From positions 1,364,001-1,428,000 of the forward strand of contig JAITYX010000055.1 in NCBI GenBank assembly GCA_021018815.1: a stretch of 64,000 nucleotides of DNA, given 5' to 3'. The position numbers and the translations under genes are program-made. Shown in pieces: positions 1-10,507 of this stretch (position 1 is its first letter; each line of letters starts with the position of its first letter). The notes below the pieces were generated by a model. That model did no database searches. It saw only the letters and a program-made list of their open reading frames with translations, and was not told the DNA's origin. The DNA comes from Talinum fruticosum. Taxonomy: Eukaryota > Streptophyta > Magnoliopsida > Caryophyllales > Talinaceae.

Positions 1-349
1 TCCGAAGCAAAAATTCATCAAAAGGCTCATGTTGAACCTCTTGAAGACAAACAATGTCCGCTCAGTATCCAACAATTTCCCGTAAGAGATTTTGTCTACG
101 ATATGGCCAAGAAAGTGCCCTTGAGGTTTTGTCTCGCTGCAAATTTTACTCGTGCTTTCGTATAATATGTTCAAGTCCTTTATGAACTACGAGTTCATTA
201 TTTGCACACTTTGCATTTATATGTCTTGACTACAGATGACTTATGTAAGGCTTTTTATATTGTTAACATCGATGATGTCCTCATGATCGATCTAACCAAG
301 CAAGAAGTTGGGTTGTAATTCGATGCATTATTTTTCCAAGAGTTTTACT
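1..349. other. Downstream flank of MGL copy A (duplicated block)
   Basis: No gene is visible. The stretch from about 160 to 345 matches the DNA downstream of MGL copy B (about 12225-12340) and copy C (about 30300-30470), so it belongs to the tandemly duplicated block. The first 150 bases have no match that I can see in the window. The block is cut at 350 by a copia element. Confidence 0.7.
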
Positions 350-1490
350 TGTTGGGTGTGTATAGCCAAATGGAAGGCTTTTGGGCTCGGAAAATCGCAT
401 TGCGGGACAAGAAACGATGAGCACGAGCGAATCACATCGAGAACGGTGCGTGCTCGGATGAAAAGGCGAAGAGTCTGCTCGGCTAGTAGCAAACACGGAC
501 TGGCCATGTTGGCTGACACGGGCCGTGCTGGCTAGAGGTGAGCGGTTCCGGTACCCTATCCCAAAACTAGGAACCCGAACTCCGACCTCGTTTGATCGCT
601 TCCCGAATTTTAGGAACTTGAACCGGAACCTATTTGACCATTTCTGAATTTTAGAAACCCGAACCTTGGGATTCTGTTTCGATTTGAGGATACCCTATCC
701 ATACTATTATGTTTATGAAAAGAAAACCTTAAAGGCCTTAAAAATTATATATTCTTGGATTAATTACTTTTCAACTATTAATAAGTAACAAATCAATTTA
801 CCATAGGAAGAGTTCGAAGAGAACTTAAACATCATAGGCAAAAGCAAACAATAAACAAAAAATCAATTTCTACTTCTCTTTGTATTTAAAGAGTAAATAT
901 CACGAACCACAAACTAATAAAATTTGAAATTACACGGGCCTCATATTCACAAATTGAAAACCGAAAATCCTGGAAAAATTACTTGTCTTTACGGTTCTAA
1001 GTTCCGGTTCCGTGGTTTGTTTTTGGAATCGAAACTCGAACTCTGTTTGATAGGTTCCTAAATTTTAGGAACATTACTCGAAATCTGTCAAACAGTTCCA
1101 GAACCTTACTCGTTTGACCGGTTCCGGTTCGGTTCTATGGTACCCATCAATCGTGCTCACCCCAAGTGACGGCTGCATAGCTTCATGCTCTTCTGTTTTA
1201 AGCCGATTTCTTTGGTTATTTCTTTGTGTTAATGCGTGCAAATGCGTGTAATTACTAAGTTATAGCTTTCTAAAATGTATAATTCTCATTGTTGATGTAG
1301 AGTAGCTGAGATTTCAAGGTGTAAGGTTGTAATTAGCTTGAGCGAAATTCCTTGTAAACTACTTGAAATCTAGTGCATCGGTTCGTGATTTTTCTCGGTT
1401 TGAGTTTTTTCACATTAAAAATCTTGTGTCCAAACTTTGTTATTTCTTTTGTTTCTGTTTTAATTATTTGAGTGAGCTCCGATCCTAACA
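350..1490 (+). repeat. 5' LTR of the copia element, split by a nested hAT-like element
   Basis: Its left part (350-532) and right part (1174-1490) align with the 3' LTR at 3174-3677. The extra 633 bases in between are a separate element at 533-1165. Without that insert and its target duplication the LTR is about 500 bp, the same as the 504-bp 3' LTR. The ends are TG...CA as expected. Confidence 0.9.
533..1165. mobile_element. hAT-like non-autonomous element nested in the copia 5' LTR
   Basis: It starts TAGAGGTGAGCGG and ends GCTCACCCCAA, an imperfect terminal inverted repeat. It is flanked by GTGCTGGC (525-532) and GTGACGGC (1166-1173), 6 of 8 bases alike, as expected for an aged 8-bp hAT target duplication. 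The interior is built of degenerate 'gaaccggaacc' and 'ggttccggttc' words and has no coding capacity. It is absent from the 3' LTR of the same retroelement, so it arrived after the copia insertion. Confidence 0.8.
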
Positions 1491-1492
1491 AG

Positions 1493-1504
1493 TGGTATCA
1501 AAGC
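1493..1504 (+). other. Primer binding site of the copia element
   Basis: TGGTATCAAAGC begins two bases after the 5' LTR end and differs by one base from the usual plant copia site complementary to initiator tRNA-Met (TGGTATCAGAGC). Confidence 0.85.
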
Positions 1505-3173
1505 ATGGTTAGTTTGAGAGTTCACATAAAAAATGGAGAACAGATAGTTGAAAAATTTAGAGGTTCGATGGAAAGGACTTTGCTTTCGAAAAATGCAAGT
1601 CGAGGACTTGTCTGTACTAGAAGGAGTTATATAAATCACTTGGAGAGAAGCCCGCTGCAATGGAGCAAAAGGATCGTGAGGTGCTTGACGACAAGCACTG
1701 GGGACAATTAGATTGATATTGGCGGGGAACGTGGCATTCAACGTGATGGAACAGAAAACAACCAAGGGGCTGTTGGAGGCGTTATCAAACTTGTATGAGA
1801 AACCCTCGACCTTTTATGCGTCGTTTGTTCAATCTAAAAATGGATGATGGCACTAGTGCAGTGGATCATATTAATAAGTTTAATATGATCATTTCAAATC
1901 TTGCTTCGGTGAAAATAAATTTTGAGGATGAAGTTAAGGCGTTAATTTTGTTTTCATCCTTACTCGAGTCATGGGATACTATAGCTTCGTTGTTAGTAGT
2001 GCGAAAGGGTAAAATACCTTAAAGTATGATGAGGTCCGGGATGTAATCTTGAGCTAGAGTATTCGCAAGAAAGATTTGGGGAGTCGTCGAGAAGTGCATT
2101 TCATGTTTAGGGTAGGGAGAAACATGTGAAAAACGGTTGGTCAAATTCCAAAGCAAGGAGTCGGTCCCAAACCTCGGAGAAGGTTATTTGTTGGGCTGTG
2201 GTGATAATGGACACTTTAAGAAAAATTGTCCTAAAAAGTTTGATGACCAGGATTCATCGCATTCAATTAAGGATGTAGGTGATGCACTTGTGTTAAATGC
2301 GGAAGGTCCTATCAAGTCATGGATAGTGGATTCGGGGCATCGTTTCATTCCGGGTCTAATATAAACTTGTTCCACAACTTTGTTGCTATAAATTTTGGCA
2401 AGGTGTTTGTTGCTAATGGAAAAAGTTTAGATATACTAGGCAAGAGGGATGTGAGGATCAAAACCTCAAGTGGGGGTTTTGAACTTTGCAAGGAGTTAGG
2501 TTTATCTCGGGGTTGGCTAAGAATTTGATTTCGCTAAGTCAATTGGATGAGTCGGGGTATCTAACTAAGTTTTACAATGGTGGCTAAAACATCATTAAGG
2601 GGCATTGGTTGTAGCCAAGGGGTTGTTATCCGGTTCGTTGTACTCTACCGGAGGTTGTAGTACTTAGCGGCAAATGTCGGGGTTGATTGTTCCAATTGGA
2701 GTTTACGGGGTGTTAGACTTGGTAAAGAAACAGGTTCTGCTGTAGTGGGAGTCGGTGACGATGACAGGATATTCGTTGGGTCTACGAATGGGCCATCGGG
2801 TACTTCACAAGGAAAAGTACAAGAACAGGGGTAATGAAGAAGGCGACGTTGTCAGCGGCAAGTAAAGTCCAAAGGTATAAATTACTTCTTCATTATGTTT
2901 TGTTGACTAACGTCGGTGATCCAGTTTTGCATGGAAGTTGTATGTAAGAAGTTAATCAATCCGAGTGGGAGTTCACGTCGGGTGGTGATGAAGATAGGCT
3001 TGACAAGGGCTTGGATAGCAGGATAATAGCAAGGGTGCTAATCCAAGGTGAAGGTGACAAAACGGTGAGGTAGTGCAAAGCCTCGGTTGGTCTCTCTCAA
3101 TGAAGAGGTCAAATTTTGGTGAACTAGAAGGATGCAACAAAGGAGTTGAGCCATTAGTCTCCAAGTGGGTGAT
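1505..3173 (+). pseudogene. Broken copia gag-protease remnant
   Basis: Translations in shifting plus frames show the copia gag (UBN2-type) core at about 1730-2020, including DHINKFNMIISNLASV. A degenerate zinc knuckle follows at about 2185-2240 (GCGDNGHFKKNC), in which the first cysteine of the CX2C pair is lost. The protease start SWIVDSG is at about 2318-2340 and continues only after a frame change as GASFH. Downstream of about 2540 no recognisable polyprotein remains. A purine-rich run just before the 3' LTR (about 3161-3173) is a plausible polypurine tract. Stops and frameshifts rule out a functional product. Confidence 0.85.
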
Positions 3174-3677
3174 TGTTGGGTGTGTGGAGCCTAATGGAAG
3201 ATTTTGAACTCGGAAAATCACTTTGCGAGCACGGGGCAAGTTACATAGAGAACGGGCGTACTAGACGAAAAGGCGAAGAGCTGCTCGGCCAGCAACCAAC
3301 ATGGGCTAGCTGTGTTGGTTGACACGGCATGTGCCAGTAGTACGAGCAGCCCGTGCCGATTGCTCAGCTTCGGGCTCTTCGGTTTTTAGCCGTTTTCTTT
3401 GGTTATTCTTTGTGTTAATGTGTGTAAATGCGTGCAATTGCTCGGTTTGGCTATAAAATCAGTAAAATCCTCCATTGTTGATGTAGAGTAGTTGAGAGTT
3501 CAAGGTATAAGTTTGTAATTTGCTTGTGTGAAATTCCTTGTAAGCTACTTGAAATCTAGTGCATTGGTTCGTGAATTTTTTCCTATTTGAGTTTTTCCGC
3601 ATTAAAATCTTATGTCTCAACTTTGTTATTTCTTTTGTTTCTGTTTTAGTTGTGTGAGTGAGCTCCCGATCCTAACA
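3174..3677 (+). repeat. 3' LTR of the copia element
   Basis: This 504-bp copy matches the 5' LTR outside its nested insert. It starts TGTTGGGTGTG, ends CCTAACA and is followed by the target duplication CTACT. It lies 200 bp downstream of MGL copy A in antisense orientation to that gene, so it could influence 3'-end formation of that transcript; that is inference. Confidence 0.9.
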
Positions 3678-3877
3678 CTACTTTGAATCTCAAGAGCATC
3701 CGATGCATAGTACACAACTTAAAATACATAGGTCTTAACAAAACACATACATGAAACATCCACGTAAGCAACATAAACTTTTAAAAGTAAAGTGCTCTGA
3801 TCACTTCTCTCATGGCCTTTATTGTTGTATTACCTAGAAGCCAGACAGATATATGTGACCTTCTATATGTAACGAGG

Positions 3878-6740
3878 TCATTCAGCATCCAATTCAAGGT
3901 ACGCATTCTTGAACTGCTTCCACTTTTGGTCCAAAGTGCCGAAGTATCCAATGGAAAACCTTATATAGCCGGGTGTAATGTCACCTCGTTTCTGTGGTGG
4001 ATTATTACCCGCGGTGGCACCAGGGCAGGAGATGAGTGTCTCGTAGTAACCTAAGTCGACTGCCAAGAACCCAAAGTTGTGCTTTCGCAACCTCTCCATC
4101 AACTTGTAAGCCCTTTCAGTAGTTCCCACATCGATGCAGAGCACACCACCGAACCCATAACCTTTGTTACGGAGCTTGTCCATGAGTTGCTGGTCCGGAT
4201 GATGCTTAAGGCCTGGGTACGTGACATTGATATTGAGTTCATCCTTCATTCTCTGAGCCAGCTTCATTGCGCGATTGCAATGTTTCTTCATTCTTACACC
4301 CAAGTGAGCCATCCGTCCTAATAGGTCAAAGGCTTGCAGTGGATTCATAACAGGTCCAAGCATCATTAATGCCCCTGAACTGAAGTTGGTGATTTCCTGT
4401 ATCATCTCCTCCTTTCCACATATAGCACCTGATATCGATGAAACATAATGTATTAACATACATATTTGTTTCTCATACGTTTTCTATTTTCTAGGCAATC
4501 GTAACTCCTTTTTCTTACACCATTCCCTAGTATGTTAGCCTTTTATGATTCTGACCTATTGAAATATGCACAAATTCCAATTTTTCATCACTTTCGCTGC
4601 ATCTTCCTCTTCTGTGCCTCTCTATACGTGGCCAATGACCTCAGAAGCATGCCGGAATTGAACAGGGTCAGCCGCACGTTGCTCTCCAGAAAAGGAGAGA
4701 GGGGACTGAGCAGAGAGAGGCCATGATGACTCGCCAGAGAGAGGAGATAAGTACTGCGAAAAGAGGTGGGCTTGGGTATGGTTTGCTGTTTTTTAACTCT
4801 TTTTCTGCTTTCTTTTTTTGTGGGGGAAAAATTGGTCTCTCTCAAGGGGACTAATTTCATTACCACAAAACACAATTCCATTTATGAATTTTATTCATGT
4901 TTTAAAAAATATTATTTGGTTTTCATAATGTATTTTTCAATTTAATTAAAAGCGAAAAAATGAATTGTTGTAATTGAATTAGAATAATGTATGGTATAGT
5001 TTTACGTAAGTTACGGTCATTGTTGATAGCAGAGTCGTTATAAGTTAATAGAGTAGCGATAGTGGTCTAACTTACCATCCTTTCACAAATAATTGGAAAG
5101 AAAAGAAGAAAACACACAAGGAAAGGGAGGATACTTAACCCGCAAGCATATCAGATCCACCACTGACATACTTGGTCAAGCTATGAATAACAATATCAGC
5201 TTCAAACTTGGCCGGATTGATAATCATTGGAGTAAAAGTATTGTCCACCACAACCTTGACTCCTTTAGCATGAGCTATGCTACTTAATAGAGGGATGTTG
5301 GCGACAATCAGAGCTGGATTTGATACTGACTCAAAGAACAGCACGTTCGTCTCTCCGGGTATTATTGCTTCGTCCACCTCCTTCAGATCAGTAATGTCCA
5401 CAAATGATGTGCTGATATTGCATTTTTCTGGCAAAAAGTTCATCAGAAGAAAATGGCTTCCTCCATAAAGTGCGTCTGCTGCTACCACATGACCTCCATT
5501 TTTGCACAGAAACATTAAGACTGCTGTTATTGCAGACATACCTGTCCAAAAGAAGATAGATATTTCAATCATCATAAATCTTTCTAGTGTTCAAGCATCA
5601 AAAGTTTAAATTTATGATTGAAGGTGCAGGATAGTTTATATATACTTTAATATGCCTCTTCAAATTTATGCAAAATTATAAATTCAATATAGGGCTGCTG
5701 AGATTCAAACGTTAAGCCTCTTACTTAGAAAGTCTCTAAAACTATATTTGACAATAATATTAATCAAAAGTTTAAATTAACGGTTGAAAACTCAGTTTAA
5801 GTTATATATATATATATATATATAATTTTTAATAGAATTTTCACCAAATCAGCGGTTGTTTTGAACAACACAGGTTCACCATTGATTAAAATCAGTAAAT
5901 TATTAGTCTGTTCTAACTACTCCTGCGTTTCGTTTTAGTTGATATTTTGGGTCATGAGATAATACAGAGAAAACACAAATTAAATAATAAATTTTAAGTC
6001 AAAAATTAAATTACACTTCTAAAAAAGTCAGTAAAACTACAAAAAGAAGAGAGAAGAAAACCAATATTAATAAGGATAAAACTCATAAATTATACATTAA
6101 TATTCGATAAGAATTGAAAATTCGACAGATATTATGAAACAACAATAAAATTATGTCACATTATTTTGAAATAAAGGGAGTATTAAATGTTAAGCGGGAA
6201 ATATTCATTCATGTGCATGATATCAGCCAGATTATTATTTATAATGTTGTTTTCTTTGTGAGTCCCCCATTATAAAGGAGTTGTGAAATTCATATGAAAT
6301 TTTCTTTACTATGAGGAGGTTTTATTTTGTCAAACTCAACAATTAGTCCTGAAAATTTGACATCTACGATCGATCATGCATTGCAAAGAAGTGAAAAAGT
6401 AAGTGATACCGCTAGAGGTGCAATAGGCGCTCTCCGTAGCTTCCAAGGCAGCCATGTAACGGCCAAGATCTTCGACGGTGGGGTTAAAGCTCCGGCTGTA
6501 CACGTAGACACCAGCATCAGGACCGAGATCACCTTTGACAGCCAGAGTCATTTCCTCTGGGCTGTCGAAGGCGAAGGTGTTGGAGATCTCGATCGAGATG
6601 TTAACCCCTTTATGTTGGCCGAGTTCATGACATACATTAGCCAATCTTTCAGCCGGAGCATCCACAATGTTGCTGGGGTCAAATTTCTCGTCAGGGTTTC
6701 CTCCATTTTTGAGGGCCTTAGGTTCACTAGAGTTTGACAT
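3878..6740 (-). CDS. MGL: Methionine gamma-lyase, copy A (exons 6740-6410, 5541-5140, 4428-3878)
   Basis: This is a PLP-dependent enzyme of the Cys/Met-metabolism family. Plant MGL cleaves L-methionine to methanethiol, 2-oxobutanoate and ammonia in the cytosol, feeding isoleucine synthesis. The three exons join with phase 1 introns, each splitting a Gly codon (G|GT), into 427 aa, normal for the family. Visible active-site residues: Tyr81 and Arg83 in YSRSFNPT, Tyr136 in LYGGSH, Asp210 in VVVDNTF, Ser231 and Thr233 next to the PLP lysine Lys234 (HSLTKY), and Arg401 in IRFSIGY. There is no transit peptide. The ATG at 6740 follows a TATA box about 105 bp upstream. Oddities: KFEADIVIHS has Glu where copies B and C and the family have Gly, and it ends DAE rather than DA. 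A related Cys-S-conjugate lyase specificity cannot be excluded. Confidence 0.93.
4560..4890 (-). repeat. Intron 2 insert shared by MGL copies A and C
   Basis: Within intron 2 of copy A (4429-5139), this stretch matches 31440-31720 plus 32340-32460 in intron 2 of copy C. Intron 2 of copy B (13125-13347, 223 nt) lacks it altogether. It has no gene that I recognise; its open frame on the minus strand is short. Copy C carries about 600 more bases inside it. Confidence 0.7.
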
Positions 6741-6843
6741 AGTTGCAGTGTCCTAAAGCAAATGACAAAGGGAAAAAAAGCAACGTTTCTAGGGCCCTTG
6801 TGCTGAGGGTTGCGAATGAGTTGGCTGGACGGGGATAATGTCC

Positions 6844-6852
6844 CTATTTATA
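6844..6852 (-). promoter_or_regulatory. TATA box of MGL copy A
   Basis: The minus strand reads TATAAATAG, about 105 bp upstream of the ATG. The same box in the same setting (CCGCTTATAAATAGGGAC) stands before copies B and C. Confidence 0.8.
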
Positions 6853-6887
6853 AGCGGGGTGGGTCATGAGAATCTAACATGTGTAAT

Positions 6888-6899
6888 TATACGCGTATA
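6888..6899. promoter_or_regulatory. Palindromic CGCG box upstream of MGL copy A
   Basis: TATACGCGTATA is a perfect palindrome containing ACGCGT, which fits the VCGCGB motif bound by calmodulin-binding CAMTA factors in plants. It is kept before all three MGL copies. In copy A it lies 35 bp upstream of the TATA box. In B and C it lies 81 bp upstream, because A has lost 46 bp. Function is inferred from the motif and its conservation. Confidence 0.5.
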
Positions 6900-7919
6900 G
6901 AAAAACGGAAAACTGCAAGCCACCTTGCTTCCTGTGCTTCACTGCATATAATCAATCTTCGCTTAGGAGGGGAGTACGAAACAGGAGTAAGAGTTAATAA
7001 ATTGAATAAAATAAAGAAGCCCCCCTCCTTTGTATGTAATGTAGTAAATGATCCAAGGCCATAAAAGTATTCTATACCCCACATTTAAGCTCCCACATTC
7101 ACACATAAACAGTTTGTTTAAACTCGGCTCCCCTTCATACACCTACGGTGTCAAATTGGGATAAAGCAACCTGCCTATCAATCGCGTGCACCTCCTAGGG
7201 TTCTCTTTGGGTTGACTGTACTTCCCCTCCGGTCCCTAACACCCCGAATATCCTTATTCAGAGGACCCAAAGTAGTTGGATCCAAATATTGCCGTCTTGT
7301 CACTTAAGTACGACTGAAATCTATCAAAAACATCAGTTACAGTAATATGGAGTAATTATCTTTCCAAATATTTTGAGGTTTTAATGAGCACAAAGCATGA
7401 TAAGAAGAAGGTGCGGAATAATAAAATTGATTATTTGTCAAAACAATATATTAAAAGTCGGATCTTAACGACTACACGGGGCTTAAGAGTGAAACCTAAG
7501 TAGATTCACATAAAATGTTACATGTATGTCTATTAAAGAGAGGTAGTATAACAGTCGTTATAATTGAGATTAAGGCTAAGTAACTAAAAGTTTGATATAA
7601 GTGAATCACACAAAGAAAAACACATGTCATGTAGAGATCTTATAAATCACATAAAAACTGATTATTCCATTTGAATAATCATCATGAAACTCAATAAGAT
7701 AATCTACCTCACTTAGAAATAATCATATAATAAATTAAAGTTAATTAGATGTAATTTAGATCGGATCATTACGATAAGAACGATATTTACAGAATGAAAA
7801 TTAAGTTTATATTCAAGAACTTATTTAACTAAAAACTTATCGATTGTTGGAAGTGGTCCATTAGAGAATTTATGTACAATCTTCTTGACAAGCCTTTCAT
7901 ACGATTGCCTATTAAACTT
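6900..7919. other. Upstream region of MGL copy A, duplicated, no gene
   Basis: The sequence matches parts of the upstream regions of copies B (15175-16260) and C (35606-36150). One example is the stretch around AGAGATCTTATAAATCA at about 7634, also seen at about 16098 and 36010. Bases 6980-7310 have no counterpart in B or C and hold no gene that I can see. This region also gives the empty site for the hAT-like element at 15463 (AGAGGTAGTATAACAG at about 7539). Confidence 0.65.
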
Positions 7920-8960
7920 AAGCTTTAACACAATAATTTTCACACAATAATTTTGCATAGAAACTCAAACAAAGAGTTATCTTGGGTTTGGGTTTGATAT
8001 TTTCTATTATGAATATATATAGCCTTGTATATAAAATTAAAAATAACAAAAATAATTTAAAAGTACACTGACACAACGAGACTATTTCAATTTAATTTTT
8101 GAATTAAAGTTTTCTTATTTTTATGGAGATATTTTTCATTTAATTATGTCATATCATATTAATAAAATTTTTATATCCATTTTTGTTCGTATATTCAGAA
8201 CCACTGAGTTTTCTATTTTCCATTTTAAGAGGCAAGAACTCCTCATCCAGCGATTGTTTACTCACACCTTCCCTCTCTCCTTCCCCATCTTATCCTTCCA
8301 TGTTGACGTCCTTAATGAGCGCCTGTTCGAACTTAAACCATCGTCTATTTTTATTTTCTATTTGTTTCTATTTTAGATTATTATCATTATTATCATCATC
8401 ATCATCGACCTGTGATATAGTGTCGTGTAGTCATACTTCCATATTCTAGTAACAGCAAAACGTTTCACACAAATTAGGAATCACATCTAGTAGTGGCAGC
8501 ATGAAATAAAATCATTAAGTTGGGGAAAAAATGGACCGTTTGGCGAGAAGGGGCCAATCTTAGAGACAGGGAAGAGAGAGAACAGAGGGACTGACCCATG
8601 ATACAGTGTCATGTAGTCATACTTCCATATTCTAGTAACAGCAAAACAGAGTAAGAAAATTGTGAGCCTTGACGTAGTGTGTAATGTAGTCATCCTTCCA
8701 TATTCTACTAACTGCAGAAGAGAGTAAGAAAAATGTCCTTATGCTACTTTTCACCACCTAATTTCCTTAGCTTTAATTCCAATTCCTTCTCTAGCTTGAG
8801 TGCTGGAGGCCTTGACAAAGAAGAAATTATTCCTCTATATAGAGTTTTTTTTTCCTGATTTATTGCCTGATGGTGATGGTGCGAACTTCTCGTGGTCTAT
8901 CAAAACAACATAATATATAGTACCTTAGCTAGAACAGATAATGATATTCTTTAAGATGAA
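7920..8960. repeat. Recurrent non-genic module, copy 1
   Basis: Landmarks of this module are GGTTTGATATTTTCTATTAT, GAGGCAAGAACTCC, GACCGTTTGGCGAGAAGG and CTACTTTTCACC...CTAATTTCCTTAG. They recur in the same order at about 20800-22450 and in part at 11590-12220, 28700-30310 and 39400-41480. No conserved reading frame links the copies. Inside it, TGTAGTCATACTTCCATATTCTAG-type sequence is repeated locally at about 8425-8455, 8610-8640 and 8690-8710. Confidence 0.7.
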
Positions 8961-10419
8961 TACTACAAAAATGACCTTTTATTACGACCGTTTTAGGACG
9001 GTTAAAAACAAAAACCGTCATACAAAAATGAGAAGTTGATATTTTGTAAATAAGCGATCTTTTATAACATCTATTACTTGTGTTTTTTCATTGAACCGTA
9101 GTAATAGGTTAACCTGTCCACTTTTTATTACGATTTTATGAAAGAACCGTAGTAATAGGGGTTCTATTACTACGGTTCTTTCAATGAACTGTAGTAAAAA
9201 GTGTGTAGAGAAAATCTAAAATGCGAGAACTACTTGCTGCCTACCCTAGTTTCACAATGAACTCTCTACTCTCGCTCTTACTCTCCTTCTCCAATTGCTC
9301 TCGTCTTAGCACTACTATAGATCCGCATGCTCGATCATCGCCCTCGTCGCCGATACGCTCTCCTCACCGGTGTCGCTACCCTCGCTGTCTTCGATATGTC
9401 GCTGTCGCTGCTCTCGCTCTCACCTCTCACTATCGTTGTGGTTGCCGCTCCCTCTTGTCTCTTGCTCTCTCTCGCTGTTGTTGTCGTTCTTCCGGTATGA
9501 TTCTCTCTACCTCTCTTATTTTTTGCTTTAAATTATTTGCAAAATAGGTTAGTTGAATGCTGAATGTATTTGCGATACTTAGATGAATGTTGAGAAAGTG
9601 GGTAATGTTTGAGATTGTTGAAATGTTTGAATGTTTATTGTTGAGAATGTGGGTAATATTTGTTTGGTTTGTGATAATTTTATTTAAATATTCTTTCATT
9701 TCATTGTATGCCTTTATGGATATCTTTTCAATACATGATAATTTCATTTTTTCCCCATATAAATTCATAAATAGTGCTATCAAAGTTTACAATTGTAAAG
9801 AAAGGCCAGAAACCCATGCAAATGATCGTAAACAATTATCTCGTTGTTAATGTTAGGATGAGGTTTTCTTGCTTAATATTGAAAAATTAGCTTTTCTTAA
9901 CTAAATTACTTATTATGTACCTATTAATGTATACGTTATTTTTATAGCGCCACAAGCAATCGGGGAACGTGAAGTGTGACTTTTACATTGTACAATACAT
10001 AAAAGAAAATTGTGACACAGTTGGATTTTGACAATTCCATGTCCATTCCAAAACTGGTAATTTAAACCACCAATATGTACTATTTTTACCAATATTGAAT
10101 TTTTTGTGATTGGGATATTTTTTAGTACTTGGACTTGACGTAAAAATTTTTATTTTAAAGTATTGGTCGCAGTATTTTCCTGAAAAGAAGCCTCTCACCT
10201 CTTATCAAAAAGCTACAATTGATGAGCTTCAAGAAGGATAGGCGAAGTATGTGTACGGCCTTTTACAAAAATCTCTCAATTCCTAGTTAGTTAGACTATA
10301 TATATATATTTATAATTTTTTTCATATATTTTTTGTTTTTATTTACTTAAAGCATTTTAATGTGTATATTTATGATTGTAAATAACTTTTTTTCAAAAAA
10401 ATTGAAACGATATTTGATT

Positions 10420-10507
<88 letters not shown>

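Larger units (their letters stand above)
350..3677 (+). mobile_element. Decayed Ty1/copia-type LTR retrotransposon, internally deleted
   Basis: Two related LTRs (350-1490 and 3174-3677) both begin TGTTGGGTGTG and end CCTAACA. A tRNA-Met-type primer binding site follows the first LTR. The interior holds only broken gag and the start of a protease; integrase, reverse transcriptase and RNase H are missing. The flanks are TTACT (345-349) and CTACT (3678-3682), a 5-bp target duplication with one change. The unoccupied site CTACT is present at 12339-12343 and 30471-30475 in the duplicated blocks. The insertion lies about 200 bp downstream of the MGL copy A stop codon. The element is non-autonomous. 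Confidence 0.92.

Noticed and set aside
3812..4321. Plus-strand open frames over MGL exon 3 (also at 12508-13017 and 30663-31115)
   Set aside because: They are antisense to well-conserved MGL exons and recur only because the exons are duplicated.
6327..6737. 136-codon plus-strand frame over MGL copy A exon 1
   Set aside because: It is the antisense of exon 1; the minus strand gives the MGL protein.
9221..9547. 108-codon plus-strand frame rich in Ser, Arg and Cys
   Set aside because: It lies in a CT-rich low-complexity segment inside a CACTA-like element and has no recognisable domain.
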